Origin: CALDTK01 sp041744755
GTDB taxonomy: Bacteria > Bacteroidota > Bacteroidia > Chitinophagales > Saprospiraceae
DNA: 64,000 nt
Reading direction: 5' to 3'
Assembly: GCA_041744755.1 (NCBI GenBank)
Contig: JBGTKC010000064.1
Span: forward strand, 1-64,000
The translations under genes were made by a program, and so were the position numbers. Within the stretch, counting starts at the first letter, position 1. Each line of letters starts with the position of its first letter. Below are positions 25,162 to 33,343 of this stretch, piece after piece. Below the pieces are notes generated by a model. That model searched no databases. It saw only the letters and a program-made list of their open reading frames with translations, and was not told the DNA's origin.

Positions 25162-27003
25162 TTAACCTTTTTCGTAAATATAATCCCGGATTTCCTTCAT
25201 GAAAACATCTCCGTACTCCCGGAGTTTATGGTCTCCCACGCCGCCGATGAGCTTCATCGTGCCGGAGTCCGTCGGCTGCATCACCGCCATCTCTTCGAGG
25301 GTGGTGTCATTGAAGATGACGTACGGCGGTTTGCCGAGTTCACGTGCCAATCCTAGACGAAGCTTGCGGAGTCGCTCGAAGAGATCGCCGTTCGCTCCGC
25401 TGCCGCGCGCGCGACCGAGGGCGGGTTTGGTAGTCGAAGCCTCGACCTCGACGCGTTTCTCGCGCAAGACTAGCTCCACGGCGCGCCTCCCGAAGAGCAC
25501 GTCTTCGCTCGCTGGCGTGAGTTTGAGGGCATTGCGTTGGTCCGGAGCGGGCTCGAGGAGCCCCTGGTGGATCAGCTGCTCAATGTAGTAATGCCAGTCC
25601 CGCACGGCGACCTCGCGCCCGCTGCCGAAGGTCTTGATGTCGTTATAGCCGAAGGCGAGGATCTCTTGGGTGGTCAACCCCCTCAGGATGTTGACGAGAG
25701 TTTGCTGTCCGACGCGCTGGCCCGTGCGAGCGACCCCACTGAGGGCCATCTGCGCATAGAGGGTCCCTGCGAAAGGCTTCGGGGGGTTACGGCAGATGTC
25801 ACAGTGGCCGCAGCTGTCGCGGTAGTCCTCCCCGAAGTAGGTGAGCAGGAGGCGACGGCGACACTGCACGGCCGTGGCATACTGGTACATGCGTTCGAGC
25901 TTCGCGAGCTGGAGCGCGCTCGTGGTCGGGGATCCTTCACTGATGATGTCGGCGAGGGTCTGGCGGTCTGCCCAACTGTAGAAGAGCAAGGTCTCGCTCG
26001 CGCCCCCGTCGCGGCCCGCGCGACCGATTTCCTGGTAGAAGCCCTCGAGATTCTTAGGCAAATTGTAGTGAATCACCCAGCGGACATTCGATTTGTCGAT
26101 CCCCATCCCGAAGGCGATCGTCGCGCACACGATCGGGAGTTCGTCTTTGACGAACCGCTCCTGCACGCTGGAGCGTACACGCTCGTGTAGACCGGCGTGG
26201 TAGGCCTCGGCGTTGAAACCCTTGGCCTTCAGCTTCGTGGCCACTTGCTCGCAGGCGTTCCGGCTCAGGCAGTAGACGATCCCGCTCTGGTCGGGCCGGC
26301 GCTTTACCCAATTGATGATCTGCTTGATGCGGTCGAGGCCCTGGCGCACCTCGAGGTCGAGATTCGGGCGATCGAAGCTCGTGATGAAGTTGTGCGGGTC
26401 TTGGAGGCCGAGCTGTGTGGCGATGTCGCGCCGGGTCACCTTGTCGGCGGTGGCAGTGAGCGCGACCACGGGAACGCCCGGCAGCGCCTGCCGCACGAGC
26501 TTGAGCTTGGTGTACTCCGGGCGAAAGTCATGGCCCCAGGCCGATATACAGTGCGCCTCATCGATGGCGATGAGGTTGATGCGCGCGCGCTGAAGAAAGC
26601 GAAGGGTTTCTCCGGCGAGGAGGCGCTCGGGACTAACGTAGAGTAGTTTCAGCCCTCCGTTGGCGAGCGCGTCCTCTACCTGGCGTTGCTCGTGACTCGA
26701 CAGCGACGAGTTAAGGTAGGCCGCGCGGATGCCGTTTTGCCGCAAGGCCTCCACTTGATCCTTCATCAGACTAATTAGCGGACTAACCACTAGGGCCGTC
26801 CCCCGCATCAGTAGCGCAGGCACCTGGAAGCACACGGACTTACCGCCGCCGGTCGGCATGAGAACCATCGTGTCCCGGCCGCTCAAGATCGAGTCGATGA
26901 TCTCCGCCTGCATGGGGCGGAACGTATCGTACCCGAAGTGGTGCTTCAGAACCTCCTGAGCGGCGGACAGGGTTGTAGGAGGCGAGGACGGGACGCTTGG
27001 CAC
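25162..27003 (-). CDS. recQ: ATP-dependent DNA helicase RecQ
   Basis: 613 residues. It has a superfamily 2 helicase core with Walker A PTGGGKS, DEAH box IDEAHCISAWGHDF, GIDKSNVRWVIHYNLPKNLEGFYQEIGRAGRDG motif VI, an RQC zinc-binding region (CRRRLLLTYFGEDYRDSCGHCDIC), and a C-terminal HRDC domain (LRLGLARELGKPPYVIFNDTTLEEMA). It unwinds recombination and replication-fork intermediates. The start is GTG 27003. A hairpin-motif copy encodes LRQNG in the core. Confidence 0.97.
   Translation of the reverse strand: MPSVPSSPPTTLSAAQEVLKHHFGYDTFRPMQAEIIDSILSGRDTMVLMPTGGGKSVCFQVPALLMRGTALVVSPLISLMKDQVEALRQNGIRAAYLNSSLSSHEQRQVEDALANGGLKLLYVSPERLLAGETLRFLQRARINLIAIDEAHCISAWGHDFRPEYTKLKLVRQALPGVPVVALTATADKVTRRDIATQLGLQDPHNFITSFDRPNLDLEVRQGLDRIKQIINWVKRRPDQSGIVYCLSRNACEQVATKLKAKGFNAEAYHAGLHERVRSSVQERFVKDELPIVCATIAFGMGIDKSNVRWVIHYNLPKNLEGFYQEIGRAGRDGGASETLLFYSWADRQTLADIISEGSPTTSALQLAKLERMYQYATAVQCRRRLLLTYFGEDYRDSCGHCDICRNPPKPFAGTLYAQMALSGVARTGQRVGQQTLVNILRGLTTQEILAFGYNDIKTFGSGREVAVRDWHYYIEQLIHQGLLEPAPDQRNALKLTPASEDVLFGRRAVELVLREKRVEVEASTTKPALGRARGSGANGDLFERLRKLRLGLARELGKPPYVIFNDTTLEEMAVMQPTDSGTMKLIGGVGDHKLREYGDVFMKEIRDYIYEKG
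26733..26748 (+). repeat. GTTTT-GNAA mini-hairpin motif, copy 14
   Basis: CGTTTTGCCGCAAGGC: stem GCC/GGC (second stem class), loop GCAA. Antisense inside recQ. Confidence 0.75.
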
Positions 27004-27052
27004 TCTGGCAAGGTAAGGCCGGCGAGGATCGCGGAGCAGTTATGAGGCTCTC

Positions 27053-30000
27053 CTAAAAGTCAAACCCTGCGGCGAATTTGATCTGCGGCGGCGAACCGTC
27101 CTCGGGTATATGGTACCCGGCCACGAACGTAGCCAGACCGAGCGGCCTGAGGATCAGCCCCCCACCATAGCTGTAGTGCCATTTATCACTCGGGAACTGG
27201 TCGTTAAATACTCGTCCGTAGTCAAAGGACAGGAAGGCGCCAAAACGGCTGTGGGCGAACTTCCCGATCATCTGGCGGAAGTCCGCATTCGCGTAGACCA
27301 CTTCATCGCCGATGAATCGCTCGCGGCGGTAGCCCCGTAGGTTGCTGCGACCGAGGTTCTGCCCCTGGTAAAAGTAGTAGTCCCCGCGCGTCAACCCGCC
27401 ACCGATACGACCAGCGAGCATGGCGTTGTGCCAGAGGTGTTGATACACGGCGAGGCTACCGGTTAGCGTGGTGATATTGGTCGGCTCGGGCTCGAAGCGC
27501 CGTCGGTAGACGAACTCGGTGCTGACGTCGATGCCATCGCGGGGGAAAGAAGCTTTGTCGACGTTACGGAAGGTGTACCGCAGGCCCGTCCCTCCGTAGA
27601 GATGCGTGTCGAAAATCGGGTCTTCGCTAGCGCGCTCGCGGCCGAGGATGCGGTCGGGGTCGCGCTCCAACGTAATGCCTTCGCCACCTACGGAGTACGT
27701 GAGCGCTCCATCGTGGTTCTCGTGCCGCAGCGCGAGATTCGGGTAAAGACCGAACAGCTCCTGCCGCACGCGGAATTGCGAGTTGTCTCCCGACAGCGGC
27801 TGGATGGTCTCGTTGCCGAGTCCGAAGTAGTTGACCGCAAACGATGGCGTCTGGTAGGCGGCAAGCAGACCCAGGTCGAGTCGAGGGCCAAGGTCAACGA
27901 CCTTGAGGCTGTAATCAAATCTCGCCCCGAGGCTCGCCGTCGCAAAGGTGGCGTTGAGGGTCTGGATGAAGTGTCGGTGGAAGGTGTAATGGTGCCGCTG
28001 GTAATTGAGCCCAACCTTAACGCCGTCGTCCGGATTGAAGCCGATCGCCGGGAGCAGCAGACCGTAATCGTAGTCGATCGAACGGTAGTCGTAATTGTTG
28101 AAAAGATGATTCCGCGTACTGTGCACCTCAGTCTCGCGGCCCACGTCGAGTTTGTCCTCGCCCGGCCACACGTACACCCGCGTACGTCGGCGTAGGGCAC
28201 CCGCCCGGTCGTCCGCAACGACGACGTCGTCCTCCGGCCCGGGGATGACGCGGATTTTGATGCTGCGGTTGTCGGCGGAGCCGGTTACGATGTACTCGTC
28301 CTCGTCGCGTAGACCGAACAGCTGTACGTCCTTGGTCTCCCCTTTGATGAACTCCCGGTGGTAGGTTCGGTAGACTTTCTCCGAGCCCTTAAGCTGAAAG
28401 ACGTCCACTACCACGTTGCCGTTGCCCTGGCGCGTCACTTCGAAGCGATCTTTTTTGTCGGAGCCGACAACGTAAACGTGCTTGGCGTGAAACTCGTAAA
28501 TCTCCTCAGCGTAGCGCAACAGGTCGTCACGTCTCTGCTTGAGGTACGACGCGTATTTCGCTTTCTGTTTTGCACGCGCGGGAGCGGGCCAGTCGTCGAA
28601 GGCGTGATCGATCTCTTCGTCCGTGAGGTTAGCCTTCAATTCGGCGGCCGCAGCCATCCACTGTTCACGTGTGAGCTCATTCAGGAAGCGCGTATCGAGG
28701 AAGCGACCCTGGAAAGTGAAGTCGCCAGGGTATTTCTGGCGTGCACTGAAGTTCTGTACCTCGCGTATGGCCGGCAGGGTCGTACCGGCAATCCGCAGGA
28801 ACTTCCCATCGATCTTGAGCATCGCCTGGTCGCGGTCGCGCGGGATGACGCGCCAGCTGCTCACCCCCGTGGTCGAGTCTTTGTACTCCGCGTAGCGCCA
28901 CTGATCGTCGTGCCGGTCGAAGTCGCCGAGCAGCAGGTCGAGCAAGCGCCCACGTACGAGCGCCTCCTGGTCGATCCGATCCTTGTACCCGGCCTGAATC
29001 TTGGCGCGCACGTCGTCGCGTCCATCAATCTTACGTGGCTCGCCGAAGGGACCATCCGGGCCTATCCACTCGTCCACGGGACGCTCCTCGAGAATGTAGA
29101 GGTCATTGGCGAATGCGGCGTTCAGGTCACCGAGCGCGGGTTGGGCCGGGAGGTAGTACATCCGCGGATTTGAATGCGGGAAGTCGATCCCTTCGGCAAT
29201 CGCGGCAGCCGTAGTGGCGGCGAAAGGATTGGCCGTGAAGAACACATCCTGCGTAAGGGTGATGAGCGGACCCACGCGGAAGTTGGCTGGCAGAAGGCGG
29301 TTCGGATCTTTGCGGACGCTGCGCAGGGCGTAATCCCGACCGAGGCTGTCGACCAGTCTCAGGCTATTCGTCTGGCCGCCCCCTCCGCGGCTACTGATCT
29401 CGACCCCGCCCGCGAATTGGTCTAGCCGCAGGACGGGATATTTGTACTTGGTCGTGAAGAGCTCCTTGTTATTCTCGCCGAAGGCCCACTTGTACACCTT
29501 CCCGAACTCGCGATAGTTCTCGAACGGCGCAAACGCGAACGAGTCGAGGGGAGACTCGTAGACCTCGAAGCCGCCTTCGTACTCGGGCTCGACGCGGGTG
29601 TAAAGCTTTTTGGCGTACAGCGTTTTGCCGGAAGGCGTACCGTCGGCCTGCGTGATCTCGACCCAGGCCTCGCCGCTGTCGTAGTAGTGCAGTGCTGCGA
29701 GTCCGGGGACCCCAGCCGTGAATTCGGTCCGCTGGCCGACCTTGCCGGGAGCGCGCTCGTAGGCCGTCCCGCTCCCAATGACGGGGTGCCCCTCGTACGT
29801 GCCCGCCTGCAGGAGGCGCTCATGGCCCGAAACGAAGCTCACGGTGGTGTGGTCGTCGAAGACGTTCTCGAGCAGGTCACGCAGCTCGAGCATGCGCGGG
29901 GCGTAGAGGTCTTGCTGGGTGCCGATCTTGCTGCGCCAGAAATTGGAGACCGGTCCGCCGAAGCCGTCGCGGAAGAACCCGAGGAACCCGTGCTCCCCAC

Positions 30001-30715
30001 CCCGCGGCCCGCGAGTTATCAGCGGGTGGTGCATCGCGACGATCACGTGCGCAAACGAGACCTCCTTGGCGGCGTTGGCGAGCTGCCACCTGAAATACTT
30101 GCGGGACTGCGCGTCGCAACCCTCGTTGAGCTCGCGGTACTGCGTCCAGTCGCTGATGAACCACTGGCTATTTATGATCAGCAAAGCCACATCCGGCGCC
30201 AGTTCGATGAGCTGCGGGTCGCCACAGCCGTTTTTGGGCAGCAGGACGTTGTCGCCGCGGCGCTTCTCGAGGTAGTCCTCCTGGCGCTCGACGCCGTCCA
30301 TGCCGTACTTCCGCCAGTCGCGGTCGCCGTGGAGCCAAATGGGGGTTCCCCTGTAGCCGTCGACGACGTCCAGTTGTAGGTCGAGCGATCGCTCGGCGGC
30401 TTCACGCTTTTTGCCCGCATCCTTCTTCGGCATCCCCGTGGCACCGACGTTGTCGCCGAGGAAGAGGAAGGCGGTATTGGTGTCCGCTTTCGCCAAAACC
30501 TGCTTCGCGAGCGCGAGCGCCGGGGCCTCCTCGAGGGATGCGGCCCCGCCGGCGCTCCCGGTGAAGTAGACAGAGTATGCGGGGGCCTCACTCGGCAACG
30601 GCGCCGCGCTGCCGGGTCTGAGTTTATCTTGGTCGTACATCGGCTTGTACCGGGCGCAGGCGGCAAAGGAGAGTATGGCGGCCGCCATTAGCGTCCAACG
30701 AAGCACTTTGTGCAT
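27053..30715 (-). CDS. Metallophosphoesterase-Omp85 outer membrane fusion protein
   Basis: 1220 residues from ATG 30715, with a lipoprotein-like signal (FAAC, about residue 20). Residues about 50-360 form a calcineurin-like phosphoesterase (FLGDNVGATG, HGDRDW, MHHPL, SGHERLL). A central region follows (LLLGDFDRHDDQWRY, a kinase-like motif of unclear role), and about residues 850-1220 form a BamA/TamA-like barrel with repeated aromatic strands ending IKFAAGFDF. The architecture occurs in Bacteroidota. It may link phosphate-ester hydrolysis to the outer membrane; function unknown. It heads a run with recQ and the esterase. Confidence 0.85.
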   Translation of the reverse strand: MHKVLRWTLMAAAILSFAACARYKPMYDQDKLRPGSAAPLPSEAPAYSVYFTGSAGGAASLEEAPALALAKQVLAKADTNTAFLFLGDNVGATGMPKKDAGKKREAAERSLDLQLDVVDGYRGTPIWLHGDRDWRKYGMDGVERQEDYLEKRRGDNVLLPKNGCGDPQLIELAPDVALLIINSQWFISDWTQYRELNEGCDAQSRKYFRWQLANAAKEVSFAHVIVAMHHPLITRGPRGGEHGFLGFFRDGFGGPVSNFWRSKIGTQQDLYAPRMLELRDLLENVFDDHTTVSFVSGHERLLQAGTYEGHPVIGSGTAYERAPGKVGQRTEFTAGVPGLAALHYYDSGEAWVEITQADGTPSGKTLYAKKLYTRVEPEYEGGFEVYESPLDSFAFAPFENYREFGKVYKWAFGENNKELFTTKYKYPVLRLDQFAGGVEISSRGGGGQTNSLRLVDSLGRDYALRSVRKDPNRLLPANFRVGPLITLTQDVFFTANPFAATTAAAIAEGIDFPHSNPRMYYLPAQPALGDLNAAFANDLYILEERPVDEWIGPDGPFGEPRKIDGRDDVRAKIQAGYKDRIDQEALVRGRLLDLLLGDFDRHDDQWRYAEYKDSTTGVSSWRVIPRDRDQAMLKIDGKFLRIAGTTLPAIREVQNFSARQKYPGDFTFQGRFLDTRFLNELTREQWMAAAAELKANLTDEEIDHAFDDWPAPARAKQKAKYASYLKQRRDDLLRYAEEIYEFHAKHVYVVGSDKKDRFEVTRQGNGNVVVDVFQLKGSEKVYRTYHREFIKGETKDVQLFGLRDEDEYIVTGSADNRSIKIRVIPGPEDDVVVADDRAGALRRRTRVYVWPGEDKLDVGRETEVHSTRNHLFNNYDYRSIDYDYGLLLPAIGFNPDDGVKVGLNYQRHHYTFHRHFIQTLNATFATASLGARFDYSLKVVDLGPRLDLGLLAAYQTPSFAVNYFGLGNETIQPLSGDNSQFRVRQELFGLYPNLALRHENHDGALTYSVGGEGITLERDPDRILGRERASEDPIFDTHLYGGTGLRYTFRNVDKASFPRDGIDVSTEFVYRRRFEPEPTNITTLTGSLAVYQHLWHNAMLAGRIGGGLTRGDYYFYQGQNLGRSNLRGYRRERFIGDEVVYANADFRQMIGKFAHSRFGAFLSFDYGRVFNDQFPSDKWHYSYGGGLILRPLGLATFVAGYHIPEDGSPPQIKFAAGFDF
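29621..29636 (+). repeat. GTTTT-GNAA mini-hairpin motif, copy 15
   Basis: CGTTTTGCCGGAAGGC: stem GCC/GGC, loop GGAA. Antisense inside the metallophosphoesterase-Omp85 gene; coded PSGKT. Identical to copy 22. Confidence 0.8.
30485..30500 (-). repeat. GTTTT-GNAA mini-hairpin motif, copy 16
   Basis: GGTTTTGGCGAAAGCG on the minus strand: outer pair G-G mismatched, loop GAAA. Sense, near the 5' end of the same gene, coded VLAKA. Confidence 0.85.
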
Positions 30716-30847
30716 AGGGGAGTTCAAATATGACAACGGGGCGCCCCGAGTGAATCCTGAGGAGCCCCGGAGCACAACGTCAGATCGGTCGCGGCGGTTG
30801 GTCGGCCAGTTTACCCCCACCTTTACGACGAATCAACCGAGCATGTT

Positions 30848-31360
30848 TTGTCGTACCTCCTACCTATCCACGGCAAGTCTCCCGCGTTCGGGCAGCGCTG
30901 CCGCGTCATGCCGACGGCCGTGCTTACCGGCGACTTCGCCTGTGGTGACGACTGCACGTTTTGGTTCCACAGCGTCGTCCGCGCCGACGTCAACACCGTA
31001 CGCCTCGGCGACAAGGTCAACGTTCAGGATGGCGCCTGCCTCCACTGTACTTACCGCAAGTTCTCGCTGACTATCGGTAGTCGCGTCAGCATCGGCCACC
31101 GCGCCATCGTCCACGGGTGCACGGTCGAAGACGACGTGCTGATCGGGATGGGCGCCATTGTGATGGACGGCGCGCACGTCGCGTCGGGGGTACTTATTGC
31201 GGCTGGGGCGGTCGTGACGCAGGGCATGCGCTGCGAGAGCGGGTGGATTTACGCCGGGACGCCCGCCAGAGCCATCAAGCGACTTAGCGACGAAGCGTTC
31301 CGCCAGGAGGTGAGCCGGATCGCTGAGGCTTACCCGATGTATGCGGGGTGGTACGGGTGA
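30848..31360 (+). CDS. Gamma carbonic anhydrase-family protein
   Basis: 170 residues of left-handed beta-helix hexapeptide repeats (for example CTFWFHSVVRADVNTVRLGD). The three zinc-type His ligands are visible in HCTYRKF, SIGHRAIVHGC. The family contains gamma-class carbonic anhydrases and acyltransferase-like relatives, so the exact activity is uncertain. The only in-frame start is TTG 30848. The gene is divergent from the metallophosphoesterase-Omp85 gene. Confidence 0.85.
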   Translation: MSYLLPIHGKSPAFGQRCRVMPTAVLTGDFACGDDCTFWFHSVVRADVNTVRLGDKVNVQDGACLHCTYRKFSLTIGSRVSIGHRAIVHGCTVEDDVLIGMGAIVMDGAHVASGVLIAAGAVVTQGMRCESGWIYAGTPARAIKRLSDEAFRQEVSRIAEAYPMYAGWYG

Positions 31361-31368
31361 TCCCTCCG

Positions 31369-31740
31369 TTAAAACCATAATGTGCTCCTGTCCACGCCAT
31401 CCGTGTAGTCGATACAGATCTCGTCGTGTGCGGCGATCTCCCGCGTTGACGCGATGTGGATCTCGCGCTCGGCGAAGTGCATCTCGTAATCGGCATTGTT
31501 GGCCTCGGCGTGGTTGTAGAGCGATCCTGAGCCCAGCGCGATGGCAGTCTCGCCCTCGCCCTCCCAGAGGAAGTAGTAGTCGTGGAGGCCGCTGCCGTGG
31601 ACGCGGTCGAGGTCACCTTTCGGCAAAACGATGACCGGGCAAATCTCGATGAGCGTACCGGCGGGAATGGTCTCGCGGCAGAACACACCCCTTCCTCGAC
31701 CCTCGACCTCCTTGATGTACAGACCTTCGAAGCGATACAT
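31369..31740 (-). CDS. SET domain-containing protein
   Basis: 123 residues, just the SET core: GRGRGVFCRETIPAGTLIE (SAM-binding start), ALGSGSLYNHAEANNADY (pseudoknot NH motif) and EICIDY at the end. SET domains methylate lysines with SAM, best known from eukaryotic histones; bacterial targets are mostly unknown. It is convergent with the carbonic anhydrase-like gene (8 nt apart) and directly downstream of the EamA transporter on the same strand. A hairpin-motif copy codes VLPKG in the middle. Confidence 0.85.
   Translation of the reverse strand: MYRFEGLYIKEVEGRGRGVFCRETIPAGTLIEICPVIVLPKGDLDRVHGSGLHDYYFLWEGEGETAIALGSGSLYNHAEANNADYEMHFAEREIHIASTREIAAHDEICIDYTDGVDRSTLWF
31615..31630 (-). repeat. 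GTTTT-GNAA mini-hairpin motif, copy 17
   Basis: CGTTTTGCCGAAAGGT on the minus strand: stem GCC/GGT, outer pair a G-T wobble, loop GAAA. Sense inside the SET-domain gene. Confidence 0.8.
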
Positions 31741-31745
31741 GCGGA

Positions 31746-32687
31746 CTAGCGTTTGCTCAAGGATACACCGAGGAGAATGAGCCCTAGTCCAGCAGCGACA
31801 ATCAGGGTCACCGCCTCCCCGTCGGCGAGGCCCCAGGCGAAGGCCACGATCGGGACCAGGTAGCTCACGGTGCTCGCGAACACCGGATCGGTGAGTTGGA
31901 TGAGGCGGAAGAACAGCCAGCTCGCCAGCCCCGTCCCGAGCAGCGCGAGGAACGCGACCGCCGCGTAGGCGACGTAGAGGTCCGCGAGCGAAAGGTCGGC
32001 GGCGGGTGCGACGCCGGTCGGGAGACCTCCCCCGAGTGCCAGGCCCATCGCCCCAACCAACCCCAGCGGCACCATCGCGCCGGCGCTTACTTGGAGGGCG
32101 TTTACGTTGGACAGGAAGCGCTTGACGATGTTACTGCTGATCGCGTAGCACAGCGTGGCCGCCGTGGCGAACGCGATCGCGGGTAGCGGCCAAGCCTCCC
32201 CATCGACCGCTCCCGCGCCACCCGGTACCCCGAACCGACCTGCCACCAGCACGAGGGCCCCTACCAGTCCCACGACCACCCCCACGATCCGCCCCACCCC
32301 AAGCCGCATGCCGAACGCCAGCGTAGCCACCAGGAGCGTCATGAGCGGGGTGAGCGACGAGAGCCCCGCGGCGAGGCTACTGCTCAGCTCCCGTTGCGCC
32401 AGTGGAAAGAGGAAAGACGGCAGGCCAGTGCCGAATAGCCCGACTGTGGCGAGCGTCATCCACCGTTTTGCCGAAAGGCCTCTACAGTAGCGCCAGGCCA
32501 GGGGCACGAACGCCACCCCCGCCAGTGTGATCCGCAAGCAACCCACCTGCCACGCCTCGAAACCGACGAGGCTTTTCTTGATTAAGATGTAGCTGCTGCC
32601 CCAGACGAGGGCAAGTGCCGCGAGCGTCGCCCAGGCTTGGGTGCGAGTGGAGAGTGGCGTCAAGCGGGCGAAGATCGCGTGAGTCAA
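31746..32687 (-). CDS. EamA/DMT-family transporter
   Basis: About 313 residues with ten predicted TM helices in two EamA repeats (first: ALVWGSSYILIKKSLVGFEA; second near SNIVKRFLSNVNALQ). The drug/metabolite transporter superfamily exports small metabolites; the substrate here is unknown. No ATG is available: TTG 32687 is one option and TTG 32663 another. It ends 5 nt before the SET gene begins. Confidence 0.82.
   Translation of the reverse strand: MTHAIFARLTPLSTRTQAWATLAALALVWGSSYILIKKSLVGFEAWQVGCLRITLAGVAFVPLAWRYCRGLSAKRWMTLATVGLFGTGLPSFLFPLAQRELSSSLAAGLSSLTPLMTLLVATLAFGMRLGVGRIVGVVVGLVGALVLVAGRFGVPGGAGAVDGEAWPLPAIAFATAATLCYAISSNIVKRFLSNVNALQVSAGAMVPLGLVGAMGLALGGGLPTGVAPAADLSLADLYVAYAAVAFLALLGTGLASWLFFRLIQLTDPVFASTVSYLVPIVAFAWGLADGEAVTLIVAAGLGLILLGVSLSKR
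32465..32480 (+). repeat. GTTTT-GNAA mini-hairpin motif, copy 18 (perfect, second class)
   Basis: CGTTTTGCCGAAAGGC: the type sequence of the GCC/GGC stem class, loop GAAA. Antisense inside the transporter gene, coded LSAKR. Confidence 0.9.
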
Positions 32688-32788
32688 GGCCGCGAGCGCT
32701 ATAAGGCACTCAGCTTGGCCGATACGATATCCTTCCGCTTACGTTAGCGAGCTTAAGCCAAATTGAGTTTGCTTGGTTGAAGCTCTCT

Positions 32789-33226
32789 ATGCAAAGCGCC
32801 TCCACGCCGACCAACCTCGAATACCTACTCGTGCTCGGCGTCTCGTGGTTGCTGGTCGGGCTCATTCTCACGATTCACTTCGTCCACTACCCAAGCTTCC
32901 GCTACGCCGGCGGCGACTGGGCCGCCGCGCACGCCTACCACACCTCGGCCATCGGGCCCCTGGTCGGTCCGATAATGGTGTTCGAGCTTGGCTTGGCCAC
33001 GTGGCTCGCCTATCGATCGGGCGGCAGTTGGGTGTGGGTAGTGCCGCTGGTGCTGGTCTTACTTACCTGGGTGAATACATTTTTTCAAGCCGTGCCGCTA
33101 CACAATCAGTTGGGGGCGGGCTATAACCAGACGGTAATAGAAAGATTAATCAAAGCCAACCGGCTCAGGACGGGCCTGTGGGTGGCGAAGGCGATGTGGG
33201 TGAGCTGGGCGTTCCTACGGAGCTAG
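32789..33226 (+). CDS. Small polytopic membrane protein
   Basis: 145 residues from ATG 32789 with four predicted TM helices (about 13-32, 53-75, 78-98, 122-142), a His-rich first loop (HFVHYPSFRY) and a conserved-looking NTFFQAVPLHNQL. Similar to small integral membrane proteins of unknown function; the VPLHN segment is reminiscent of DUF1772-like families, but I do not claim membership. It is a lone gene. Confidence 0.7.
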   Translation: MQSASTPTNLEYLLVLGVSWLLVGLILTIHFVHYPSFRYAGGDWAAAHAYHTSAIGPLVGPIMVFELGLATWLAYRSGGSWVWVVPLVLVLLTWVNTFFQAVPLHNQLGAGYNQTVIERLIKANRLRTGLWVAKAMWVSWAFLRS

Positions 33227-33343
33227 TGGACTTGCGGCGTCGAAAGACTTGCGCTTCCTGGCTGTGCTTAAATCGCTCAGCAAGTCAACACGCCCCCCGC
33301 GATCGATCACGAGGATCGTCGCGTTGCGCAGACGCGCCTTGAG

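Noticed and set aside
33299..33324. CGCGATCGATC / GATCGTCGCG imperfect palindrome downstream of flotillin
   Set aside because: No T-run on either strand and no nearby regulator; not supported as a terminator or operator.
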